Made by a program: the position numbers and the translations under genes. Below are positions 37,993 through 46,148 of a DNA stretch of 64,000 nucleotides, one piece after another. Each line of letters opens with the position of its first letter. The first letter of the stretch is position 1. Source of the DNA: Alphaproteobacteria bacterium (lineage in GTDB: Bacteria > Pseudomonadota > Alphaproteobacteria > UBA8366); assembly GCA_028281325.1 (NCBI GenBank), contig JANQKC010000027.1:186001-250000 (forward strand). Reading direction: 5' to 3'. The notes beneath the pieces are model-generated. The model saw only the letters and a program-made list of their open reading frames with translations, ran no database searches and was not told the DNA's origin.

Positions 37993-38820
37993 TTAACCGA
38001 ACAAGCCGAGGATCGACCGCTCGCTCTGAGCAGCCAGCGACAGCGCGTTAATACCGAGCTGTTCACGGGTCTGCAACGCAAGCAGGTTGGCGCTTTCCTC
38101 GTTGAGGTCGGCCAAGGTCAGCTTGGCAGCACCGGATTCAAGCGTATTCACCAAATCCTCGGTGAAACTCAGACGCGTCTGAAGTACGGTGTTGTTCGAA
38201 CCCAGCGTCGCCGCGTTGGTCCGCAGCTCCGACAAGGCGTTGTTCAAATCCGTAATCGCCGCATCGATATCGCCGTCACCGGCAAAGTCGTTGCTTGCTT
38301 CCGTAATATCGAGACCGGTCGACGCCGTCGTCGAATCGAGACCGGTGATCGTGAGATCGCTGGTACCGTCTTCGTTAAACTCGACCGTCAGGTTGTCCGG
38401 CGTCGCCTGAACCAGGTTCGTGCCGTTGAAGCTCGAGTCATTGGCGATATCGTCAATCTGACCAAGCAGCGCATTGAACTGCACCGCCAGGGTGGATTTT
38501 TCGTTGGTATCACCGGTCGCCTTCGCCTGGTTCGCAAGACCCTTGGCCTGCTGCACCAGATCGGTGATGCCGTCGATACCGTTAATCGCCGATTCGATCG
38601 TGCTGATCGACAGGTCGATGTCCGACTTCAACGTATTCAAGTCGGAGGCCCGGTTGTTCAGCGCGGTCGATGTGAAGAACGCGGTCGCGTCATCGAGGGC
38701 CGAGTTGACCTTCAGACCACTGGACAAGCGCGACTGAGTTCTACCGATAAGATCAGAAGTACCCTGCAGGGTAAGCAAGTTGGCGCGTACGCCTGCTGTA
38801 AGAGCTACTGAGTCAGCCAT
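37993..38820 (-). CDS. Flagellin 1 (275 aa)
   Basis: VALTAGVRANLLTLQGTSDLIGRTQSRLSSGLKVNSALDDATAFFTS...; C-terminal ANLLALQTREQLGINALSLAAQSERSILGLFG. Start at MADSVAL (38820). Confidence 0.96.
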   Translation of the reverse strand: MADSVALTAGVRANLLTLQGTSDLIGRTQSRLSSGLKVNSALDDATAFFTSTALNNRASDLNTLKSDIDLSISTIESAINGIDGITDLVQQAKGLANQAKATGDTNEKSTLAVQFNALLGQIDDIANDSSFNGTNLVQATPDNLTVEFNEDGTSDLTITGLDSTTASTGLDITEASNDFAGDGDIDAAITDLNNALSELRTNAATLGSNNTVLQTRLSFTEDLVNTLESGAAKLTLADLNEESANLLALQTREQLGINALSLAAQSERSILGLFG

Positions 38821-38945
38821 GGTTTCTCCCTTTCTAGGATATGGCCCAACCGCATTCTGCGGCCGGCAAACCAAAACGGACCGAAGGGTCCGCAAAACGG
38901 CCATGCCGGAAATCCAGCATGGACGCAGGTTCGAGGTTGCACGAT

Positions 38946-38960
38946 GCAACCCTCGCGCCA
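38946..38960 (-). promoter_or_regulatory. Sigma-54 promoter for flagellin 1
   Basis: Minus strand TGGCGCGAGGGTTGC (GG-N10-GC, TTGC -12), about 126 nt upstream of the ATG. Confidence 0.65.
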
Positions 38961-39034
38961 GTTTCTCGGAGAAACCTTAATGAATTGATAACGCAATATT
39001 TTTTGGTTCAAAGGGCAGATTCGACGACAAATTC

Positions 39035-39049
39035 CGGCAAATATTGCCG
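39035..39049. promoter_or_regulatory. ftr-like palindrome upstream of flagellin 1 promoter
   Basis: CGGCA-AATAT-TGCCG, about 83 bp upstream of the -24 GG; imperfect second copy CGGCA-GAAAT-TTCC at 39058-39071. Confidence 0.55.
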
Positions 39050-39160
39050 CGCTGAACCGGCAGAAATTTCCCACAGCTCGGAATTTCCTTCCCGGTTCGC
39101 TCCCCAGGTAATCACCCCGCGAGCCGGCTCTCCAAACCCCCGACTCGCTCCGTGACCGCT

Positions 39161-39991
39161 CTATCCGAAGAGGCTCAAAATAGCCCGTTCGGCCTGCGAT
39201 GCCAGTGACAGCGAGTTGATGCCGAGCTGCTGGCGGGTCTGCAATGCAAGCAGGTTTGCACTTTCCTCGTTGATATCCGCTAGTGTCAGCTTGCCGGCGC
39301 CTTCCTCGAGCGTGTTCGTCAGCTCTTCTGTGAAATTCAACCGTGTCTGAAGAACGGTGTTGTTCGATCCCAAGGTCGCCGCATTGGTTCGCAACTCGGT
39401 CAACGCGCTGTTCAGCTCCGTGATGGTGGTGTTGATATCACCGAGGGTGCCGAAATCGTTACTCGCCGCCGCGATGTCGATACCGGTCGAAGCCGTCGTC
39501 GAATCCAGGCCGGTGATCGTCAGGTCACTGGTACCGTCTTCGTTGAAATCCACTTCCAGGTTGTCCGGCGTCGCTTGGATCAGGTTCGTGCCATTGAAAC
39601 TGGAATCATTCGCCAGATCATCGATTTGGCCCAGCAGTTCATTGAACTGCACCGCCAGCAACGATCGCTCGGCCGTATCGCCCGTGGCCTTGGCCGTATT
39701 GGCAAGACCCTTCGCCTGCTCCACCAATTCGGTAATCGCTTCGATACCGGTGATCGCCGCCTGCAGCGTGCTGATGGACAGATCGATGTTTTCCTTGAGG
39801 TTGGTTAGATCGTCCGCCCGGTTGGTCAACGCCCGCGCCGTGAAGAACGCGCTCGCATCATCGATTGCCGAATTGACCTTCAAGCCGGTCGACAGTCGCT
39901 TCTGCACGATATCGATTAGGTCGGTGGTGCGCTGCAAACTAAGAAGGTTTGTGCGTACGCCCGCCGTTAAGTTGATCTTGTCAGCAGCCAT
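39161..39991 (-). CDS. Flagellin 2 (276 aa)
   Basis: INLTAGVRTNLLSLQRTTDLIDIVQKRLSTGLKVNSAIDDASAFFTARALTNRA...; C-terminal LGINSLSLASQAERAILSLFG; close paralog of flagellin 1. Confidence 0.96.
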   Translation of the reverse strand: MAADKINLTAGVRTNLLSLQRTTDLIDIVQKRLSTGLKVNSAIDDASAFFTARALTNRADDLTNLKENIDLSISTLQAAITGIEAITELVEQAKGLANTAKATGDTAERSLLAVQFNELLGQIDDLANDSSFNGTNLIQATPDNLEVDFNEDGTSDLTITGLDSTTASTGIDIAAASNDFGTLGDINTTITELNSALTELRTNAATLGSNNTVLQTRLNFTEELTNTLEEGAGKLTLADINEESANLLALQTRQQLGINSLSLASQAERAILSLFG

Positions 39992-40078
39992 ATGTCATGT
40001 CCTTTCTGGCGTTGACATTTGGCATTCCTTGCAGCGGTTGGCTGAAACCGAAACCACATGCGAAACGCCGATTTCACT

Positions 40079-40086
40079 ATGGTTAA
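40079..40086 (-). promoter_or_regulatory. CtrA-like half-site next to flagellin 2 promoter
   Basis: ATGGTTAA on the plus strand = TTAACCAT on the minus strand, near the predicted start site. Confidence 0.3.
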
Positions 40087-40088
40087 TG

Positions 40089-40103
40089 GCAACCGTCATG
40101 CCA
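40089..40103 (-). promoter_or_regulatory. Sigma-54 promoter for flagellin 2
   Basis: Minus strand TGGCATGACGGTTGC, GG-N10-GC spacing. Confidence 0.75.
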
Positions 40104-40191
40104 TCGTGCCAAACGGAACAATGCATTGATATTTAATGGTTATAAGAAGTCGAAAAAGGTTAACGGAAGGGCTCGGGGCAGCTTTTTGCCG

Positions 40192-40204
40192 GGCAACTCT
40201 TGCC
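40192..40204. promoter_or_regulatory. ftr-like palindrome upstream of flagellin 2 promoter
   Basis: GGCA-ACTCT-TGCC, about 96 bp upstream of the -24 GG; imperfect copies at 40077-40090-type spacing nearby: GGCA-N6-TGCC at 40177-40190 and GGCA-TTTCT-TTCC at 40211-40223. Confidence 0.5.
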
Positions 40205-40310
40205 AGTTCTGGCATTTCTTTCCCGGTGGCGTGCCCTGATCGTCATCCCTCCGGAACGGCAACGCAGAGACCGCGCGACGACCTGTCGCGCGACGGGTTC
40301 ATCGAAACCG

Positions 40311-41417
40311 TCAGCCGGCGGAAACGGTGCGAAGCGCCGCACCGATACGACGGATATCAGCCGGCTCCAGATCCTCACCGAACGGCAGGCCGACCACCCG
40401 TTCGACCAAGTCTTCGGTCGTCGGCAAGGGGTCATGTGCGGCATCGAAAAACGCGGGCTCGCGATGGCACCCCTTGTTCCACCACAGCCGGGCTTCGATA
40501 CCGGCAGCCTCCAATGTCGCAATGACGATATCCGCGACGGGTGCGCCAAAGGACACGTTGCAGGTCGCGCTAACCCACCCATCGCCGAAACCGGGTGACA
40601 ACCGCAGCGCCGGAATGCCACTCAGTTCCGCCACATAGGCGGCGGTGACGCGCGCCAGTTCAGCGCGTTTTTCTGGCCATTGGTCGAGCGAGGCAAGCGC
40701 GACGGCGGCGGCATACTCACCGAGCTTGGCGTTCATGCCCGGACCGTCGGCGCGACGCCGACCGTGAAATCCGAAATTCGCCCGTGCCTTGACCTCGGCA
40801 ACGTGATCCCCATCTCGGCTGATCACCAGCCCACCCTCGCCCGCCGCCAATGGCTTCGTCGCATGCAAGCTGATGATGGTCGGCGATACGCCGGGCGCCA
40901 CGCTGTCGAATCCCGCGGCTGCATCCACGACCACGGGCACACCGGTTTGTTCCGTCAGGTGGTCCCATGGCCGAATTTCGAGCGGCGCGCCGAAGGGCGC
41001 AACCACGACGACCGCGCCCACGGCGGGTCCAAGCCGGTCGATCGCATCGCGCACCAAGCCCGTATCGAGCCGCCACGTGACAGGATCGATATCAAGGAAA
41101 TACGGCGTCAGGCCCGCGGCTTCGACCGCATGTGCCGTGGCAACGAACGTAAAGGACGGCAGGAGGCAATATTGCCCATTGCCGCCCGTAAGGGCCGAAA
41201 GGCTGACCGAAAGTGCGGTCGTCGCATTGGTAAGACACGCGACATTCCCGTCGGGAACGCCGAACCGCGCCGCCAGCCGGGCAGTCAAACGTTGTTCCAG
41301 CGGGCCGAAATTCGTATACCAGCGATTACCGTCGATTTCCCGGAGATACGGCATCAACTGCGCCGCGTCGGGAAGCTTCGGCCGCATCAATGGAATACGC
41401 TTGGACGTGACGGTCAT
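40311..41417 (-). CDS. DegT/DnrJ/EryC1/StrS family aminotransferase
   Basis: IPLMRPKLPDAAQLMPYLREIDGNRWYTNFGPLEQRL...; VVDAAAGFDSV, SLHATKPLAAGEGGLVIS with candidate PLP-Lys. Confidence 0.85.
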   Translation of the reverse strand: MTVTSKRIPLMRPKLPDAAQLMPYLREIDGNRWYTNFGPLEQRLTARLAARFGVPDGNVACLTNATTALSVSLSALTGGNGQYCLLPSFTFVATAHAVEAAGLTPYFLDIDPVTWRLDTGLVRDAIDRLGPAVGAVVVVAPFGAPLEIRPWDHLTEQTGVPVVVDAAAGFDSVAPGVSPTIISLHATKPLAAGEGGLVISRDGDHVAEVKARANFGFHGRRRADGPGMNAKLGEYAAAVALASLDQWPEKRAELARVTAAYVAELSGIPALRLSPGFGDGWVSATCNVSFGAPVADIVIATLEAAGIEARLWWNKGCHREPAFFDAAHDPLPTTEDLVERVVGLPFGEDLEPADIRRIGAALRTVSAG

Positions 41418-41455
41418 GCGAGAACTCTTTTTGCCTGAGCCAACAGTGCCCGGCC

Positions 41456-43216
41456 CTACGGCACAAGTCGAGGCTGCTTAAAGGCCAACAGCGCCGCCGA
41501 CACATCCTCCACGACCTGCGTCCAGTCGGAGACGCGCTGCTGACGGAATAGGCGCATCGTCGGATACCAAGGGCTGTCCTCCCGATCAAGAAACCAGCGC
41601 CAATCGGGCATCGCAGACAACAGCGTCCAGACCGGCTTACCAAGCGCACCGGCAAGATGCGCCATTGCCGTATCGACCGAAATGACGAGATCCATCGCCT
41701 GGACCGCGGCGGCGCTTTCGGCAAAATCGCGGAACCCACCGCCCAGATCAATAACATCCAGCGACGCCAAGCGATCGGCGTCTTCGGGCGCCAATTCGGT
41801 CTGCAAACTGAAGAGCCGGAGCCCTGGCATGACGGTCAACGGTTCGAAAGCCGACAAGGCGCAAGACCGAAACCGGCCACGGTGATTGGTCAAACTGCCG
41901 CGCCAGACGATACCGACCTTGATCACACCGCCGTCTGAACCGGCCGGCAAGGCCATCGGCTCGGCCGACAAATACGGACATTCGGCGAGAACCGACGCCA
42001 TGTCCGTCCGGAAAAGACCGGGCAAACTCATCAAGGGCGTCCAGATGTCGACGTCAGGCCGCGGGCCGCCGGATGCAATCACCCGGTCGGCGACTTTCGA
42101 TCTTTCCAAAAGAGTCTTTAGCGCCGCCGGGCATTCCAGCGTTACATCGGCGCCCAACGCCCGGAGCATCGGCGCATAGCGAACGAACTGGACCGTGTCG
42201 CCCAACCCCTGTTCCGCAATCACCAGCAACCGCCGGCCCTCCAGCGGCGCGCCGTCCCAACGGGGCTGTTTCAGAGTCGGCAGCGTCAACCCGGCGACGG
42301 CGCGCCACCGCCATTCGTATAGCGCCCAACCGTCGCGCAGCCGGCCGGACAACAGTAGAGCGATCGCCTTGTTCCATTGCGCTTGCGGCAGGTCGGGATG
42401 CAACGCCAAGGCTTGATCGAGCGCGGCAAGGGCAGTCTCGCACTCCCCGAGATTCTGCAACGCCACGCCGAGGTTGACCCAGGCATCGGTATAGCGCCGA
42501 TCGATCTGCAAAGCCCGGCGATAGCAGGCGGCAGCTTCGGCCATGATCGGCGACGCCGCAAACGCATTGCCGAGATTGTAATGCCCTTCGGCGTTGTCCG
42601 GATCGGCAAGAGTCGCTTGTCGTCCCGCGTCAATGGCCGCCGCTGTCTGACCCGCTTCGAGCAAAGCGCCGCACAGATTGCTCCATGCCGGCGCATAGCC
42701 GTTGTCCAACGCTGTCGCCTGCCGAAACTGCTCGATTGCCGCCTCCAGGTCACCGCGCTGTCGCAAAAGGTGGCCAAGATTGTTACGAGCCGCGACATGC
42801 TCCGGGGCCAGCGCCAGCGCTTTTTCAATGGACCGTAACGCCTCATCCGACCGTCCCAGGGAGAGCAGCGTATTCCCTAGATTGAAGTGAGCATCAGGCT
42901 CTGCGTCGTCCAGCGACAACGCCCGACGCAAAGCTGCGACCGCATCGCCGGGACGCCCCGCCGCCGTAAGCGCCGACGCAAAATTGATATGAAAAGCAGC
43001 GATGCCTGGCGCCTGCTCGACGGCGTTCATAAATGCGTCGATCGACGCGGCGATTTCATTTCGGTGCAACAGCGCCAATCCCAGCAGATGCCAAGCATCC
43101 GGTTGGGCGTCGTCAGCGGCAAGGATCGTGCGACATAAAGATTCGGTCCCGGCGAAATCCTGATCGCGGAAACACGAAAGCGCCTGTTGCAACTTGCTGT
43201 GCACGGCATTCGACAT
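41456..43216 (-). CDS. TPR-repeat glycosyltransferase (GT9/FlmG-like C-terminal domain)
   Basis: N-terminal TPRs; LLVIAEQGLGDTVQFVRYAPMLRALGADVTLECP...DLVISVDTAMAHLAGALGKPVWTLLSAMPDWRWFLDREDSPWYPTMRLFRQ. Confidence 0.8.
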   Translation of the reverse strand: MSNAVHSKLQQALSCFRDQDFAGTESLCRTILAADDAQPDAWHLLGLALLHRNEIAASIDAFMNAVEQAPGIAAFHINFASALTAAGRPGDAVAALRRALSLDDAEPDAHFNLGNTLLSLGRSDEALRSIEKALALAPEHVAARNNLGHLLRQRGDLEAAIEQFRQATALDNGYAPAWSNLCGALLEAGQTAAAIDAGRQATLADPDNAEGHYNLGNAFAASPIMAEAAACYRRALQIDRRYTDAWVNLGVALQNLGECETALAALDQALALHPDLPQAQWNKAIALLLSGRLRDGWALYEWRWRAVAGLTLPTLKQPRWDGAPLEGRRLLVIAEQGLGDTVQFVRYAPMLRALGADVTLECPAALKTLLERSKVADRVIASGGPRPDVDIWTPLMSLPGLFRTDMASVLAECPYLSAEPMALPAGSDGGVIKVGIVWRGSLTNHRGRFRSCALSAFEPLTVMPGLRLFSLQTELAPEDADRLASLDVIDLGGGFRDFAESAAAVQAMDLVISVDTAMAHLAGALGKPVWTLLSAMPDWRWFLDREDSPWYPTMRLFRQQRVSDWTQVVEDVSAALLAFKQPRLVP

Positions 43217-43315
43217 CCATCATCAGATACAGCGCGGCAGCGACGAATAGAAGATGAAATTTGCCGAACACTTTCACCATGGCGCAAGGCATCGCGACTT
43301 GGGTAAAGTCCGGCT

Positions 43316-43966
43316 ATGGTCGCCGTCGCCGTTATGCAACCCTATTTCCTACCCTACGCTGGTTACTTCCGGCTGTTCGCCGCGGCCGACCGGGTCGCGC
43401 TGTTCGACTGCGTGCAATTCCCACGGCGCGGTTGGGTGCATCGCAACCGGCTGCCCGCCGGTACCGGGACTCCGGCATGGTTGACGCTGCCGTTGCGGTC
43501 CGGGGCGATGGAAACCCGAATCGCCGACCTTAGGTTTGCAGACGGTGCAGCGGTCACGTTGCGACAGCGTTGCGATCGGTTTCCCCAACTACGGGAAACG
43601 GACCACCCGCTCCTATCGCGCGTCTTGGACCCGACGCCCGACGTCGTCGGATATCTGGAAGCGCTGTTGCGGCGGTGCTGCGAGCAGTTGAACTTGCCGT
43701 TCGAGACGATCCGGACCAGTAGCCTCGACATAAACCCGTCACTGCGCGGACAGGACCGTGTTCTCGCCATCGTCGACGCTCTCGATGGCGACAAATACGT
43801 CAATCTCGAAGGGGGCCGGGCGCTGTACGATCCGGCGGCGTTTGCCGGCCGCAGCATAAAACTGTCCTTCCTGCCGGCATGGCAGGGGTCAACCTGGAGC
43901 ATCCTGCAACGGTTGCTAACCGAACCGCCGACGTCCGTGTCGGATGAAATCCACGAACAGCTCTGA
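43316..43966 (+). CDS. WbqC family protein
   Basis: VAVMQPYFLPYAGYFRLFAAADRVALFDCVQFPRRGWVHRNRL: typical WbqC N-terminus. Confidence 0.88.
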   Translation: MVAVAVMQPYFLPYAGYFRLFAAADRVALFDCVQFPRRGWVHRNRLPAGTGTPAWLTLPLRSGAMETRIADLRFADGAAVTLRQRCDRFPQLRETDHPLLSRVLDPTPDVVGYLEALLRRCCEQLNLPFETIRTSSLDINPSLRGQDRVLAIVDALDGDKYVNLEGGRALYDPAAFAGRSIKLSFLPAWQGSTWSILQRLLTEPPTSVSDEIHEQL

Positions 43967-43967
43967 C

Positions 43968-46148
43968 CTACTCTTCGACCAATTGCTTCAGAACGTCATG
44001 AAGCGATTGGACATGCGTCATGTCCGCGAAGATGCGCGGCGCGGCGGCCTCGATCCGATGCTCCAATTCCATTCTATAGTCGTCATCGGTCGCCAGCCGC
44101 ACCGCGATGTCTACATAATCTTCGGCGGACTCCGCGACCGTATCGGTAACGCCCATCAAGCGATAGAGCGCGAGCGCGTATCGGCCCCGCAAGTACCGGC
44201 CCGGCCAGGTCACGATCGGCGTCCCCATGGCGATCGCCTGCCAGCATGTGTTGCCGCCGCCGAAAGGACGCGTGTCCAGCGACACGTCCGCCAGCTTCAC
44301 GACATTCAGGAAATCCAGATGGCTCATGGTCGGCAAAAACCGCACGCGGCCCGCCGCGGCGCCCAGCGTCCGCGCGAAACGGACCTTCACCTTTTCCATG
44401 AGATGCGGGTTGTAACCGGTTGGCAAAAGAAGCATTCCTTGTCGATCCCGGTCCAGGATGGCGGCGAACAGCTTATCCATATCGGGGTGCAGCTTGATCA
44501 GAGTTTGGGCGCAGAAATAGAGCGGCACATCCGGCGGCAGGTCGAATCCGGCCCGCGGTTTGAGCGGGTCCGGAACAACCGGCCTTTCATAATATGTCGG
44601 CGCGCCGCGCAGTCGGACGAGCGGCTCACTGTAATGATCGGCAGCGTCCGGCGGTTCCTGCAAATTGCAGCTGACGTAATGGTCCAGTGTCGGGACGCCG
44701 ATCGTATCCGGGTGCCCCCCCAGGACCGCTTGCACCGGCGCCAGCCGCGCGAAGGCCAGGAAATAGGTCATCGGCTCCATACCGATATCGGTATAGACGA
44801 GAACGTCGAGCTTTTCGTCCGCAATGCGTTGGCGCGCCGCGGAAAGATCCACCGGCAAGATCACGGCACTATCTGCGTCGCAGGCCATACGGCGCCAAAG
44901 CGGATCGTCCGACGGTCCGATGCGGAAGACCGTCACCGAAAATGTGTCCCGTGGCATGAACCGGACCACACCGTGAAAACACCACCCCACCGCATTCGTA
45001 CCGAACTGCCGGGACACGAACCCCAACTTGAGCCGACGACCCGGCTTCCGGCCAGAGCCGACACAATGGTCAGCGACATAAGTCAGAGACGGACAGGCCT
45101 TTGAATAAAGCCGCGCCAAATCGGCCTGTAGGTCGCGGTTGTTCGTATCGTGATAGGAGAGATTGAACGCGGTTACGCCGACATCGCGGTTCGCGTCGTG
45201 CAGCATCGGCGGATCGACTAGTAGCGCAGCGACCGCGTCGGCCATCCGGCGGCGGGCTGCCTCCATTTCATCGGCCGTATCCACGACCACCGGCAGCAGC
45301 GTAGCCCTTTTGACCCGGACGCCCGCGCTTGGCTGCAGTGCGAGGGCGGCGGCGTAGGCGTCATCGGCCGCATCGGTATCCCCCACCTTTCGAAGCGCAT
45401 TGCCGAGGTTCTCATGCGCCGCCGCGACCGCGGGATCCTGCGCCACCGCTTCGCGCAGGCAATGCACGGCCTCGTCGAACGCGCCGAGTTCCAGCAATGT
45501 CACGCCGAGATTGTTGCGTGGCTCGACGGCGTCGGGGGCAAGCGCGATGGCGGCGCGATACAACGCCGCCGCTTCTCGGGGAAGCCCGATATCCATACAC
45601 AGAACACCGAAGTTGCATTTGGCCATCGCATCTTCCGGAAATTCATCCACCAACCCGCGATAAAGGTCCGCCGCCGCCTTGAGATTGCCAGCCGCCTTCA
45701 ACGCCGCAGCCATGTTGTTGCGGATGCCCGGATTTCCTGGGTCGTCCTGCAAGGCCCGCTCATAATCAGCCAACGCTTCGTGATGCCTTCCCTGCGCCGC
45801 CAACGTGTTCGCAAGGTTGAACCGCGTCATAGCCGCACCCGGCCGCAACTCGAGCGCCGACCGGAAGCACGCCTCGGCCCGCGCCAACTGGCCGGACGAA
45901 CGATAGACTGTCCCTAAGTTGGACAGAATGGTCGCGTTTTCGACGTTCAATTCCGACGCCCGTCCGATCAGATCAATCGCGGCATCGACATCCCCGCGCT
46001 GCGAGGCGAGCACGCCGCGCATGTGCAAAGCCTCGGCATTCTCAGGATCGACGGTTAGAACCTGGAGGTAGAGCGCATCCGCCGCGTCGGTTCGTCCAGC
46101 CTGATGCTGTTGTTTTGCCTTGGCGAGGATCAGCGCCGCTTCGCTCAA
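43968..46148 (-). CDS. TPR-repeat O-GlcNAc transferase (OGT/SPINDLY-like)
   Basis: TPRs, then LKLGFVSRQFGTNAVGWCFHGVVRFM, LDVLVYTDIGMEPMTYFLAFARLAPVQAVLGGHPDTIGVPTLDHYVSC, FGGGNTCWQAIAMGTPIVTWPGRYLRGRYALALYRLMGV. TTG start overlaps the upstream stop. Confidence 0.83.
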   Translation of the reverse strand: MSEAALILAKAKQQHQAGRTDAADALYLQVLTVDPENAEALHMRGVLASQRGDVDAAIDLIGRASELNVENATILSNLGTVYRSSGQLARAEACFRSALELRPGAAMTRFNLANTLAAQGRHHEALADYERALQDDPGNPGIRNNMAAALKAAGNLKAAADLYRGLVDEFPEDAMAKCNFGVLCMDIGLPREAAALYRAAIALAPDAVEPRNNLGVTLLELGAFDEAVHCLREAVAQDPAVAAAHENLGNALRKVGDTDAADDAYAAALALQPSAGVRVKRATLLPVVVDTADEMEAARRRMADAVAALLVDPPMLHDANRDVGVTAFNLSYHDTNNRDLQADLARLYSKACPSLTYVADHCVGSGRKPGRRLKLGFVSRQFGTNAVGWCFHGVVRFMPRDTFSVTVFRIGPSDDPLWRRMACDADSAVILPVDLSAARQRIADEKLDVLVYTDIGMEPMTYFLAFARLAPVQAVLGGHPDTIGVPTLDHYVSCNLQEPPDAADHYSEPLVRLRGAPTYYERPVVPDPLKPRAGFDLPPDVPLYFCAQTLIKLHPDMDKLFAAILDRDRQGMLLLPTGYNPHLMEKVKVRFARTLGAAAGRVRFLPTMSHLDFLNVVKLADVSLDTRPFGGGNTCWQAIAMGTPIVTWPGRYLRGRYALALYRLMGVTDTVAESAEDYVDIAVRLATDDDYRMELEHRIEAAAPRIFADMTHVQSLHDVLKQLVEE

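Noticed and set aside
37993-39991. Tandem flagellins considered as a recombinational phase-variation system
   Set aside because: Both genes are intact, same orientation, each with its own promoter; no invertase gene or inverted repeats were seen nearby.
43944-45104. 386-aa plus-strand ORF antisense to the first OGT-like gene
   Set aside because: Shadow ORF opposite conserved OGT motifs.
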